A stretch of 64,000 nt of DNA, taken from NCBI RefSeq assembly GCF_014203355.1, contig NZ_JACHIR010000002.1, forward strand, positions 186,001 through 250,000, read 5' to 3'. This DNA comes from Kutzneria kofuensis (lineage in GTDB: Bacteria; Actinomycetota; Actinomycetes; Mycobacteriales; Pseudonocardiaceae). The notes beneath the pieces are model-generated. The model searched no databases and was not told the origin of the DNA. It saw nothing but the letters and a program-made list of their open reading frames with translations. Below, piece after piece: positions 6,610-14,748 of the stretch (positions are counted from its first letter, which is position 1; the number at the start of each line of letters is the position of its first letter). The translations under genes and the position numbers were made by a program.

Positions 6610-9521
6610 TTCGTGCGGTAGCCGGGTGAGGTCACCAGGCGCACGGGGACGCCGCCGCGGGCGGATCCCAGGTCGGACAGCGTGACGTTCTCCAGTCCGT
6701 TGCCGGCGCCGCCGTCGCTGGTGACCGCGATGGCGAGGGTGTTGTGGCCATGCGGGTCGAGGATGCCGGTCGGCAGCGCGAAGGTGTGCTGCGGCCCGAC
6801 GTCCGCGATGTACTGGCCGAGGTTCCAGCCGTTCACGAAGATCAGCGCGCGGTAGTGGCCGCCCGACCGCGGCTTGCCGGGGTCACCGATGGTCAATCCG
6901 ACGGAGGTGTCCTGGCCGGCCGGGATGCGGAGGTCGAAGGTGGTGCGGTACCAGGTGGTCCCCGGGTCGGCGGTGGCTGCTGGCAGCGTAGCCGGAGTCC
7001 ACTCACGGTCCGGGAATCCGGGGAGGTGCCAGCCGTCGCGCTCGCCGGCGAGGCCACCGTTGTTCAGCGGGCCGCGCACGGGGTCGGGGCTGCCGCCTTG
7101 GATCCGCCACGACGCTCCGCTCAGTGCCACGGAGATCAGGCCACGGCCCTCCTTGTGCGCGTCGTTGACGCCGCCGTCCTCGTTGTGGCCGTCGTTGCGG
7201 ACCATCACCGACAACACGTGCGGACCGTCAGCTCGCAGGCCCGCAGGCACCGAGAACGTTGCTGTGCCGGTGGTCGGAGGCGAAGCGAGACCGCTGGGCA
7301 GGACGTTCTCGCCGAGATACTGGCCGTCGAGCCAGGCCTGCAGCATGCCGGCGCCTCCGCCGCCGTACTGCAGGCTGAGCTGTTCCGGCATGACGCCCTG
7401 GTAGTGACCCCGGTACCAGACGTCGCCGGTGGAGAAGCCGTAGTCGTCCGCGGTGAGGACGGGCTGCCCGGCCGGCGGCTTCGTGGTGCTGTTCGTGGTG
7501 GTCTTGTCGGCGACGGTCCACTTCGAGTCGTCGTAGCCGGGCGCTGCCTCCGGGGAGCCCGGGGCGGTGCGCCAGCCGGACAGCGCCGGCAGCCGTGGAT
7601 CGACCGGTCCGGGCAGCTGCTTGACGGCCTGGAGGCTGCCCGATCGGGTGCGGGTGGTCGGCACGAAGCCGCCGTTCCAGGACAGCAGGAGCCCCCGGGC
7701 GCCCCAGACCTCAAGGTCCGTGGGCCGCTTGGTGTCACCGGTCAAGGTGGTTCCGCCCAGCCACGTCTTGGCCGTGCGCACCAGATCCGGCCCGCGCACG
7801 AGCAGCGGACCCGCATTGCTGTCCACGCGCCAGAAGGTGTCCGCGGTGGCGTCGTCGGCCAGCAGCAGCGTGACGTCCGGCCGGCCACCGCCGCTGATCC
7901 GTACCCGGGCCAGCCCGTCGTGCCGATAGTTCAGCCGGAGGTCGTTGCCGGACCACGTGGTCGTGACGTCCCCGGCGAGCACGTCCACCCGCGGCTTCTT
8001 GGCGTAGCGCAGAACCGTCTCGCCGTCCTCACCGGGGCGGCCGTGCATCAGCACCGTGCCGTCGACCGCCGCCATGAGCTCCGACGTCGAGTACACCAGG
8101 TGCTGGCCGGCCAGGTCGAGGTCGGCGACGAGCAGCTTGGCGTCCTGGCCGTTCAGACGCAACACGCCCGACTGCGGCACGGTGTAGGAGCCGTCCGTTG
8201 TGGACAGCGGGAAGGTGAACGTGTCGTTGGTGGTGGCATTGGACGGCGAATGCATTGGCACGTACAGCTGCGTCCCCGTGCCCGGGTTCGTGTTGTGGTA
8301 GACCTTCACTGCGGACGAGGACGGCGTCACCGCGGCGGCGCGATCCATTGTGGACAGCTGTGGCACCGTCGCGAGGAAGTACCCCATCTCCTTCATCGTC
8401 AGCGCCTTCGGGCGCAGTTGACGGGCCTCGTCGATGGCCGCGCCGTAGTCGTAGGAGGTGTACACCACCGGCGCCGGCAGCCAACCCCACGAGGTGCCGC
8501 CGAACGTCATGTAGAAGTTCTGGATCGTCAACCCGTTGGCCAGGTTGGTGCCGTAGAACACGCGCTCGTAGCCGGGGCCCTCGCGGACCGCGGTGCACGG
8601 GTAGGTCCCGTTGCTGCCCCAGTAGTCGAACCAGCCGCCGCCGAACTCCGCGGCGAAGCCGGGGGTGTTCGGCGAGGCGCTGGCGCCGCCCTTCGCGCCG
8701 CCCGGACCGTACAGGCCCCAGTCCGGCGCGACGTTCGGGCTGCCCGGCGTGGCGTCGGTGTGGCACGCGCCGCCGGGATAGCCGTCGAAGGCGTACAGGT
8801 CGACCTTGCCCGGCACGGTTCCCGACACGCCCGAACTCGCCGGCACCCAGATGCCGTTGCGCCCCTTGTCGTTGTGGAAGACCGGCACGGCGATGCCGTC
8901 GGCGCGGACCTTGTCGTACAGGTGGGCGACGTAGTTCTGCTGGCTGGTCCCGGTGGCGGCCAGCTCGTTCTCGATCTGGTAGAGGATCACCGAGCCGTGG
9001 CCGTCGGTGTACTGGTGGCGGGCGATGATCCGGTCGATCCGCGTCAGCCACTCGTCGGCGGCGGCCAGGTAGTCCGGCGCGTCGCCGCGGGCCCGCCCGG
9101 CCTGCGTGGACAGCCAGCCGGGGAACCCGCCGCCGGTCACCTCCGCGTTGATGTACGGCCCCGGCCGCGCGATCACGTACAGCCCGACCCGGGCGGCCAG
9201 GTCCAGCACCCGGTCCATGTCCCGGACGCCGGTGAAGTCGTAGACGCCCGGCGCCGGTGAGTGGTAGCCCCAGTCGAAGTAGATCGACACCGCGTTGTAG
9301 CCGGTGGCCTTCATCTTCTGCAGCACGTCGAGCCACAGGTCCGGGCTCGGCAGCCGGTACGGGTGGAACTCGCCGGACCAGATGACCTGGCGCCGCCCGT
9401 CCAGCGTCAGCGAGTACCTGTCGAACCCGATCTGGTGCCGCGCGGTGGGTTCGGCGGCGACCGGCGCCGCGCACAACCCGACCGACATGAGCAGTGCGAG
9501 CGCTACAGCCAGGGACCGCAT
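6606..9521 (-). CDS. Secreted GH35 beta-galactosidase
   Basis: Large secreted glycosidase (971 residues). A Sec signal peptide (MRSLAVALALLMSVGLCAAPVAA) precedes the GH35 barrel, which begins with WSGEFHPYRLPSPDLWLDVLQKMKATGYNAVSIY-type sequence. The acid/base is Glu186 in the IENE motif and the likely nucleophile is Glu292 in AAEFGGGW. Downstream are the beta-galactosidase jelly-roll domains. GH35 enzymes remove terminal beta-linked galactose, here plausibly from galactan or arabinogalactan. It follows the GH16 gene by 18 bases with a strong RBS (GGGAGGGG), so the two form an operon behind the promoter and operator at 10.4 kb. Its stop codon shares bases with that of the convergent GH3-like gene. 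Confidence 0.92.
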   Translation of the reverse strand: MRSLAVALALLMSVGLCAAPVAAEPTARHQIGFDRYSLTLDGRRQVIWSGEFHPYRLPSPDLWLDVLQKMKATGYNAVSIYFDWGYHSPAPGVYDFTGVRDMDRVLDLAARVGLYVIARPGPYINAEVTGGGFPGWLSTQAGRARGDAPDYLAAADEWLTRIDRIIARHQYTDGHGSVILYQIENELAATGTSQQNYVAHLYDKVRADGIAVPVFHNDKGRNGIWVPASSGVSGTVPGKVDLYAFDGYPGGACHTDATPGSPNVAPDWGLYGPGGAKGGASASPNTPGFAAEFGGGWFDYWGSNGTYPCTAVREGPGYERVFYGTNLANGLTIQNFYMTFGGTSWGWLPAPVVYTSYDYGAAIDEARQLRPKALTMKEMGYFLATVPQLSTMDRAAAVTPSSSAVKVYHNTNPGTGTQLYVPMHSPSNATTNDTFTFPLSTTDGSYTVPQSGVLRLNGQDAKLLVADLDLAGQHLVYSTSELMAAVDGTVLMHGRPGEDGETVLRYAKKPRVDVLAGDVTTTWSGNDLRLNYRHDGLARVRISGGGRPDVTLLLADDATADTFWRVDSNAGPLLVRGPDLVRTAKTWLGGTTLTGDTKRPTDLEVWGARGLLLSWNGGFVPTTRTRSGSLQAVKQLPGPVDPRLPALSGWRTAPGSPEAAPGYDDSKWTVADKTTTNSTTKPPAGQPVLTADDYGFSTGDVWYRGHYQGVMPEQLSLQYGGGGAGMLQAWLDGQYLGENVLPSGLASPPTTGTATFSVPAGLRADGPHVLSVMVRNDGHNEDGGVNDAHKEGRGLISVALSGASWRIQGGSPDPVRGPLNNGGLAGERDGWHLPGFPDREWTPATLPAATADPGTTWYRTTFDLRIPAGQDTSVGLTIGDPGKPRSGGHYRALIFVNGWNLGQYIADVGPQHTFALPTGILDPHGHNTLAIAVTSDGGAGNGLENVTLSDLGSARGGVPVRLVTSPGYRTN

Positions 9522-9539
9522 GGCCGTTCCCCTCCCGGG

Positions 9540-10328
9540 TCAGGTGCGATTGCGACCGACATGGACGTTGCGGGCGCGGAAGTAGGTCGGGGCCGTCGGG
9601 CCCGGCGAGCCGGCCGCGCCCTCCATCTGCAGGTCGATGATCAGCCACATCGGCCGGTCGACGAAGTTCGCGCCGCGGTGCGCGGCGACCCAGGTCCCGT
9701 CGAGGTAGTAGTGGATGTCCACGTCCGTCGGACCGGCCTTGGTGATCCGGGCCCGGTATCCGTGCCAGCCGCCGGGGTTCCGCACGTCGACGAGGGTGGT
9801 GGCGGTGCGGCCGGAGGCGTCGCGGTACGTGGTGAACCGGTTCCTGGTGTCACCCCGGAACTCCAGGATGTCGCTCTCCGGCGGCCGGCTCGCGATGCCG
9901 CTGAGCCAGCACGCCGGCCACGCGCCCATCGTCGCCGGCGCCCGGAACTCGCCCCTGATCTCCCAGTCGGGAAACCGGTCGCTGACCAGGATCGGCTGCT
10001 TGGTGTGGATCGCGCCGGAGCGGTAGTGGATCGCGCTGTACGGCCGGTGCAAACTGGTGCGCTCGGTCGACGGGGTGCGGGTGGCCTTCAGCGCCAGCAC
10101 GCCGTCCGGCTCCAGGAACACGTGCTCGCGGTCGGCGACGGTGCTCGTCCGTGCGGCGCCGTTGTGGTCCGATCCCCAGGGATAGCCGTAGTTCCACGCC
10201 GCTTCGAGGCTCTGGTACCCGGCGAACGTGCCGTCCAGCACGGTCTCCCACACCGGCGGGGGCTTCGCCGCTCCGCCGGCCATGCGCGCGACGGCGGCGG
10301 TCAGCGGTCTTCTGCGGGCATGGATCAT
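9540..10328 (-). CDS. GH16-like glycoside hydrolase
   Basis: Beta-jelly-roll endo-glycanase of the GH16 type (262 residues). PESDILEFRGD carries the E-x-D-x-x-E catalytic signature of the family. WPACWLSG before it and the C-terminal WLIIDLQMEG also fit the laminarinase-like fold. GH16 includes beta-1,3-glucanases, beta-1,3-galactanases and agarases; the GH35/GH27/GH51 neighbours favour a galactan or arabinogalactan backbone enzyme, but this is inference. The N-terminus (MIHARRRPLTAAVARMAGGAAK) is only weakly signal-like, so secretion is uncertain. It starts at ATG 10328 after GGAGGTGGGGG. It is the first gene of a GH16-GH35 operon with a promoter at 10436-10465 and an operator at 10407-10420. 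Confidence 0.8.
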   Translation of the reverse strand: MIHARRRPLTAAVARMAGGAAKPPPVWETVLDGTFAGYQSLEAAWNYGYPWGSDHNGAARTSTVADREHVFLEPDGVLALKATRTPSTERTSLHRPYSAIHYRSGAIHTKQPILVSDRFPDWEIRGEFRAPATMGAWPACWLSGIASRPPESDILEFRGDTRNRFTTYRDASGRTATTLVDVRNPGGWHGYRARITKAGPTDVDIHYYLDGTWVAAHRGANFVDRPMWLIIDLQMEGAAGSPGPTAPTYFRARNVHVGRNRT

Positions 10329-10406
10329 CCCCCACCTCCTGCACGCTCCGCCGACGCGGGCAGGCCGGTCCGCGCTCTCGTGACGTTCCGATTCGGCGAC
10401 CGCGAA

Positions 10407-10420
10407 TGTTATCGCTAACA
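10407..10420. promoter_or_regulatory. LacI-type operator, 13/14 match (GH16-GH35 operon)
   Basis: TGTTATCGCTAACA differs at one position from the perfect TGTTAGCGCTAACA found elsewhere in the window. It sits about 16 bases downstream of the -10 box of the minus-strand GH16 promoter, where a bound repressor would block early transcription. Confidence 0.75.
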
Positions 10421-10435
10421 GGCGGCGCGACCAGC

Positions 10436-10465
10436 AGCGTAGTGCCCGGGCGCCACCAGTCGCAA
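10436..10465 (-). promoter_or_regulatory. Putative promoter of the GH16-GH35 operon
   Basis: Read on the minus strand: TTGCGA (complement of 10460-10465), an 18-base spacer, then TACGCT (complement of 10436-10441). The operator lies directly downstream. Confidence 0.45.
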
Positions 10466-10547
10466 CTACTCGCCGTGAGCGCTCGACAAGGTCTAGTCCA
10501 CAAAGGATTTGACGGCCTGGGTGTTCGACTCTTTCGACAAGCCGGGC

Positions 10548-10582
10548 CCTTCTGCCTTTTGCGATTCAGAAAAGGCGGAAGG
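10548..10582. repeat. 13-bp inverted repeat in the GH16/GH27 divergent region
   Basis: CCTTCTGCCTTTT (10548-10560), a nine-base loop, then AAAAGGCGGAAGG (10570-10582). In plus-strand RNA the arms pair over 13 bp with one G-U wobble. It lies outside both promoters and has no U tract after the stem, so it is not a standard terminator. The rest of the 416-base gap holds the two divergent promoters and their operators. Confidence 0.6.
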
Positions 10583-10615
10583 CGGTCACGGCGCGGTAAC
10601 GAAGAATGCCGGGCG

Positions 10616-10644
10616 TTGACCGCCCTCACGGGCGCTCGTACGGT
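10616..10644 (+). promoter_or_regulatory. Putative promoter of the GH27-GH127 operon
   Basis: TTGACC at 10616-10621, a 17-base spacer, and TACGGT at 10639-10644. The same -10 hexamer TACGGT occurs in the GH51 promoter at 14668. The operator follows about 40 bases later. Confidence 0.55.
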
Positions 10645-10684
10645 CGGCGATTGAACGAGCACGGCCGGTGATTTTCCACCGCAA

Positions 10685-10698
10685 TGTTAGCGCTAACA
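10685..10698. promoter_or_regulatory. LacI-type operator, perfect palindrome (GH27)
   Basis: TGTTAGCGCTAACA, a perfect 14-bp palindrome with the central CpG typical of LacI-family sites. It lies in the 5' leader, roughly +35 from the predicted start and 46 bases before the GH27 start codon. Confidence 0.85.
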
Positions 10699-10744
10699 AT
10701 GTGAATGGGCCGGACGGGCGAGCCGTACGTGCGGAAGGAGTGCT

Positions 10745-11989
10745 ATGGGGCAGGGAACGCGCCGATGGAGTCGCGTGGTGGGGGCGACGGTGCTGGCGGC
10801 GGTAAGCCTGGTGGCGCCGGCATGGGGCGGGCCGGCATCGGCCGGACCGAGCGCGCCGGCGGAAGCGCCGCCGATGGGATGGGCGTCGTGGAACAGCTTC
10901 GCGGCTCAGATCAACTACGGCGTGATCAAGGCTCAGGCCGACGCGATGGTGTCGAGCGGCATGCGGGACGCCGGATACCGCTACGTCAACATCGACGAGG
11001 GCTGGTGGCAGGGAACCCGGGACGCGGCCGGCAACATCACGGTCGACGCGAAGGACTGGCCGGGCGGCATGAAGGCGATCGCCGACTACATCCACGGCAA
11101 GGGCCTGAAGGCCGGCATCTACACCGACGCCGGCAAGAACGGGTGCGGCTACTACTACCCCACCGGACGTCCCGCCGCCCCCGGCTCGGGCAGCGAGGGC
11201 CACTACGACCAGGACTTCCTGCAGTTCTCCCGCTGGGGCTTCGACTTCGTCAAGGTGGACTGGTGCGGCGGCGACGTCGAGGGGCTCAACGCCCGCAACG
11301 CCTATCAGGCGATCAGCGACGCGATCGGCCGCGCCACCGCGAAAACGGGACGGCCGCTGACACTGTCCATCTGCGACTGGGGCAAGCAGGACCCGTGGAA
11401 CTGGGCGCCGGGCATGTCGACGATGTGGCGCACCAGCCAGGACATCATCTACTGGGGTCAGAGCCCGTCCATGGACCGCGTCCTGGGCAACTTCGACGCG
11501 GCGCAGCACCCGACCGCCCAGAGCGCGGGCCACTACAACGACCCGGACATGCTGGTCGTCGGCATGCCGGGCTTCACCCCGGCCCAGAACCGGTCGCACC
11601 TGAGCCTGTGGGCGGTCTCCGGCGCGCCGTTGCTGGCCGGCAACAACCTGGCCACGATGACGGCCGACACGAAAGCGGCGCTGACCAACCGTGAGGTCAT
11701 CGCGATCGACCAGGATTCGCTGGGACGGCAGGGAACCAGGGTGGCCGAAGACCAGCCGGGCCGGCAGGTCTACAGCAAGGTCCTCACCGGCAACCGGCGC
11801 GCGGTCGTCGCGCTCAACCGCACGGACGCGGCCGCGACGATCACCGTGCGCGTCGCCGACCTGGGCCTGAGCGGCCGGGTTTCGGTGCGGGACATCTGGA
11901 AGGCGGCCGACCTCGGCGCCAAGACCACGAGCTTCACGGTGACCGTCCCGGCGCACGACTCCGTGCTGCTGACGGTGACTCCGGCATGA
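10745..11989 (+). CDS. Secreted GH27 alpha-galactosidase / beta-L-arabinopyranosidase
   Basis: GH27 retaining glycosidase (414 residues). After a Sec signal peptide ending near GPASAGPSAPA, the mature enzyme begins PPMGWASWNSF, the family hallmark. The nucleophile is Asp172 in KVDWCGG and the acid/base is Asp268 in YNDPDML. A C-terminal all-beta domain closes the protein. In Streptomyces, GH27 includes both alpha-galactosidases and beta-L-arabinopyranosidases; the arabinose-directed neighbours make either possible. ATG 10745 follows AAGGAG. It lies 40 bases upstream of the GH127-like gene, so the two are likely one operon behind the operator at 10685. Confidence 0.92.
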   Translation: MGQGTRRWSRVVGATVLAAVSLVAPAWGGPASAGPSAPAEAPPMGWASWNSFAAQINYGVIKAQADAMVSSGMRDAGYRYVNIDEGWWQGTRDAAGNITVDAKDWPGGMKAIADYIHGKGLKAGIYTDAGKNGCGYYYPTGRPAAPGSGSEGHYDQDFLQFSRWGFDFVKVDWCGGDVEGLNARNAYQAISDAIGRATAKTGRPLTLSICDWGKQDPWNWAPGMSTMWRTSQDIIYWGQSPSMDRVLGNFDAAQHPTAQSAGHYNDPDMLVVGMPGFTPAQNRSHLSLWAVSGAPLLAGNNLATMTADTKAALTNREVIAIDQDSLGRQGTRVAEDQPGRQVYSKVLTGNRRAVVALNRTDAAATITVRVADLGLSGRVSVRDIWKAADLGAKTTSFTVTVPAHDSVLLTVTPA

Positions 11990-11996
11990 GCACCGT

Positions 11997-12008
11997 GTCA
12001 GCGCTGAC
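11997..12008. promoter_or_regulatory. Palindrome related to the operator, between GH27 and GH127
   Basis: GTCAGCGCTGAC is a perfect 12-bp palindrome sharing the AGCGCT core with the LacI-type operators; TGTCAGCGCTGACC matches 11 of 14 positions. It lies in the short gap between two genes of one operon and could be an auxiliary site or chance. Confidence 0.35.
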
Positions 12009-12029
12009 CGACCAACTCGGAGGAACGGC

Positions 12030-14555
12030 ATGACGCGATCTTCCTTTGACCGCCGGGGCTTTCTCAAGGTCACCGCGGCCGGCGCCCTGGTCGCGACCGC
12101 CGCGCCCGGTGTCGCGCACGCCCAGGCCGCGATCGGCAACCCCGCCGACGGCACCGCGGGAGCCTCGTTCCCGCTGACCGCCGTCCGCCTCAACGCCAGC
12201 GCGTTCGCCGACAACCAGGCCCGCAACACCAGCTACCTGAACTTCGTCGACTCCGCCCGGCTGCTGCACACGTTCCGGCTCAACGTCGGCCTACCCTCCA
12301 CCGCCCAACCGTGCGGCGGCTGGGAGAGCCCGACGACCGAGCTGCGCGGCCACAGCATGGGACATCTGCTGTCCGGCCTCGCGCTGACCTACGCCAACAC
12401 CGGCGACCAGGCCGTGCTGACCAAGGGCCGCTACCTGGTCGGCCAGCTCGCGGCCTGCCAGGCGCGGGCGGCCGCGGCCGGCTTCCACCCCGGCTACCTG
12501 TCGGCGTTCCCGGAGAACTTCTTCGACCGGCTGGAGGCCGGCAGCGGCGTCTGGGCGCCGTACTACACCATCCACAAGATCATGGCCGGCCTGATCGACC
12601 AGTACGCGCTCACCGGCAACACCCAGGCCCTGGACGTGGTGACCAAGCTGGCCGACTGGGTGGACTGGCGCACCGCCCGGCTGTCCGACGCCCAGATGCA
12701 GCAGGTGATGGAGACCGAGTTCGGCGGGGTCAACGAGGCGCTGGCCAACGTCTATCTGCTCACCGGCGTCGAGAAGTACCTCACCGCGGCCAAGCGGTTC
12801 TACCACCGGCGGATCTTCGACCCGCTGGCCGCCGGCGTGGACCGGCTGTCCGGCAACCACGCCAACACCCAGATCCCCAAGATGATCGGCGCGCTGCGGA
12901 TCTGGGAGCACACCGGGGAGCAGCGCTTCCACGACATCGCCTGGAACTTCTGGGACATCGTGGTGCGCCACCACACGTACATCATCGGCGGCAACAGCAA
13001 CGGGGAGGCCTTCCACGACCCGGACGTGATCGCCGGGCAGCTCAGCAACAACACCTGCGAGAACTGCAACAGCTACAACATGCTGAAGCTGACCCGGCTG
13101 ATCCACTTCCACGACCGGCAGCGGACCGACCTGCTCGACTACTACGAGCGAACCCTGTTCAACCAGATGCTCGGCGAGCAGGACCCGTCGTCCCCGCACG
13201 GCTTCAACATCTACTACACCGGCCTGTCGGCGGGCGCGTTCAAGCAGCAGCCGTCGTTCATGGGCACCGACCCGAACGCCTACTCCACCGACTACGACAA
13301 CTTCTCCTGCGACCACGGCACCGGCATGGAGACGCAGGCGAAGTTCGCCGACACGATCTACTCCCGGGACGCCGCCGGCCTGTCGGTGAACCTGTTCGTG
13401 CCGTCCCAGGTCAGCTGGCCGGAGAGGAACCTGATCCTGCGGCAGGACACCGGTTTCCCGGACGACGCCAGCACCCGCCTGACCATGACGTCGTCCCCCG
13501 GGCAACTGACGGTACGCGTGCGGATCCCGTCCTGGGTGAGCGCAACGCCGCGGATCCGCCTCAACGGCGCCGATGTTCGGCAACCGGTGCACCCGGGAAG
13601 CTGGTTCTCCCTTGGCCGGCAGTGGAAGCAGGGCGACACGCTGGACATATCGCTGCCGATGAGCCTCAGGATCAACCCCACACCGGACGATCCGTCCGTG
13701 CAGGCGGTGACGTACGGGCCGGTGGTGCTCGCCGGCGGCTACGGCAACCGCGCGCAGATGGCGATGCCGAGGCTGGACACCGCTTCGGTCAAGCAGACGG
13801 TCGCCAAGCCGATGACCTTCACGGCCAAGGCGGACGGCCAGCCCGTGACCCTCACGCCGATCTCCCGCACGCACCACCAGCACTACACCGTCTACTGGCT
13901 GACCGGGACGCCGCCTCCGCCCCCGCCGGCCTTCGCCGCCTGGTACCAGTTCAACGAGACCAGCGGCACGGTCGCCGCCGACTCGTCCGGCAACGGCAAG
14001 AACGCCACCTTGACCGGCGGCGCGTCGTGGTCCGCCGGCACCGTGCAACTCAACGGCACCGACGGCTACGTGCAGCTGCCGGCCGGCGTCATCAACGGGG
14101 CTACCGCCTACTCGGTGGCGACGCGGGTCCGGCTGGACGCCGCCGAGAGCTGGTCCCGGATCTTCGACTTCGGCACCGGCACGACCGCGTACATGTTCCT
14201 GACCCCGAACAGCAGCGCCAACACACTGCGGTACGCGATCACCGCCGGCGGCGCCGACGGTGAACAGCAGATCAACGCCTCGGCACTGCCGGTCGGCTCC
14301 TGGCACCACGTCGCCGTCACCTACGGCAACGGCGTCGGCATCCTGTACGTCGACGGCGTCGAGGTCGGCCGCAACAACGCCATGTCCGTGCAGCCGTTGT
14401 CGTTCGGCAACGACGTCAAGCAGAACTACCTCGGCAAGTCCCAGTACGCCGACCCGTACCTGCGCGGCGCACTCGACGACTTCCGGCTCTACGGCCGGAC
14501 ATTGTCGCCGTCGGAGGTGGCGAAGCTGGCCGCCGGAACGGAAGGCGCTGTGTAG
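12030..14555 (+). CDS. Secreted GH127-like beta-L-arabinofuranosidase with LamG domain
   Basis: Exported glycosidase of the former DUF1680 group (GH127/GH146-like), 841 residues. A Tat signal with SFDRRGFLK is followed by Ala-rich sequence. The (alpha/alpha)6 domain covers about residues 45-620. The zinc/active-site residues are only partly kept: Glu344-x-Cys346 is present (TCENCNSYNML), but the second motif reads Cys427-Asp-His-GTGME instead of the Cys-Cys pair of characterised GH127 enzymes. Residues about 630-840 form a LamG/concanavalin-like module (WYQFNETSGTVAADSSGNG, HHVAVTYGNG, GALDDFRLYGRTLS) that may bind the polymer. It is preceded by GGAGGA and follows GH27 by 40 bases. The likely substrate is arabinose-decorated plant glycan; exact linkage unknown. 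Confidence 0.82.
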   Translation: MTRSSFDRRGFLKVTAAGALVATAAPGVAHAQAAIGNPADGTAGASFPLTAVRLNASAFADNQARNTSYLNFVDSARLLHTFRLNVGLPSTAQPCGGWESPTTELRGHSMGHLLSGLALTYANTGDQAVLTKGRYLVGQLAACQARAAAAGFHPGYLSAFPENFFDRLEAGSGVWAPYYTIHKIMAGLIDQYALTGNTQALDVVTKLADWVDWRTARLSDAQMQQVMETEFGGVNEALANVYLLTGVEKYLTAAKRFYHRRIFDPLAAGVDRLSGNHANTQIPKMIGALRIWEHTGEQRFHDIAWNFWDIVVRHHTYIIGGNSNGEAFHDPDVIAGQLSNNTCENCNSYNMLKLTRLIHFHDRQRTDLLDYYERTLFNQMLGEQDPSSPHGFNIYYTGLSAGAFKQQPSFMGTDPNAYSTDYDNFSCDHGTGMETQAKFADTIYSRDAAGLSVNLFVPSQVSWPERNLILRQDTGFPDDASTRLTMTSSPGQLTVRVRIPSWVSATPRIRLNGADVRQPVHPGSWFSLGRQWKQGDTLDISLPMSLRINPTPDDPSVQAVTYGPVVLAGGYGNRAQMAMPRLDTASVKQTVAKPMTFTAKADGQPVTLTPISRTHHQHYTVYWLTGTPPPPPPAFAAWYQFNETSGTVAADSSGNGKNATLTGGASWSAGTVQLNGTDGYVQLPAGVINGATAYSVATRVRLDAAESWSRIFDFGTGTTAYMFLTPNSSANTLRYAITAGGADGEQQINASALPVGSWHHVAVTYGNGVGILYVDGVEVGRNNAMSVQPLSFGNDVKQNYLGKSQYADPYLRGALDDFRLYGRTLSPSEVAKLAAGTEGAV

Positions 14556-14567
14556 CACCGGCCGCAG

Positions 14568-14603
14568 GTCGTGGACGCCGCCCAACCGGCCGGCGTCCAC
14601 GAC
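14568..14603 (+). terminator. Stem-loop terminator after the GH27-GH127 operon
   Basis: Perfect 13-bp stem GTCGTGGACGCCG / CGGCGTCCACGAC with a 10-base loop, 13 bases after the GH127 stop codon. There is no U tract, as is common in actinomycetes. Confidence 0.75.
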
Positions 14604-14644
14604 CCTCCGCGGTAACGGGTCCGCAACAAAGCGTGCCGCCGCCG

Positions 14645-14673
14645 TTGTCGAGCCCGCACGCCGCGCATACGGT
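14645..14673 (+). promoter_or_regulatory. Putative GH51 promoter
   Basis: TTGTCG at 14645-14650, a 17-base spacer, TACGGT at 14668-14673. The predicted start is near 14680, giving a leader of about 70 bases before GTG 14749. Confidence 0.5.
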
Positions 14674-14748
14674 CTGCCGACAAGGCGCGTGTCGGCGGTC
14701 ACAGGCCGTCGTAAACAACCGATCCTCCGCCATCTCGGGAGTACCACT

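Noticed and set aside
10475-10487. GTGAGCGCTCGAC as a further LacI-type operator upstream of GH16
   Set aside because: Only the AGCGCT core matches; the flanks are poor and it lies upstream of the -35 box, unlike all other copies.
10586-12229. Minus-strand open frame covering GH27
   Set aside because: Opposite a clear GH27 gene, no recognisable domain and wrong third-position GC pattern.
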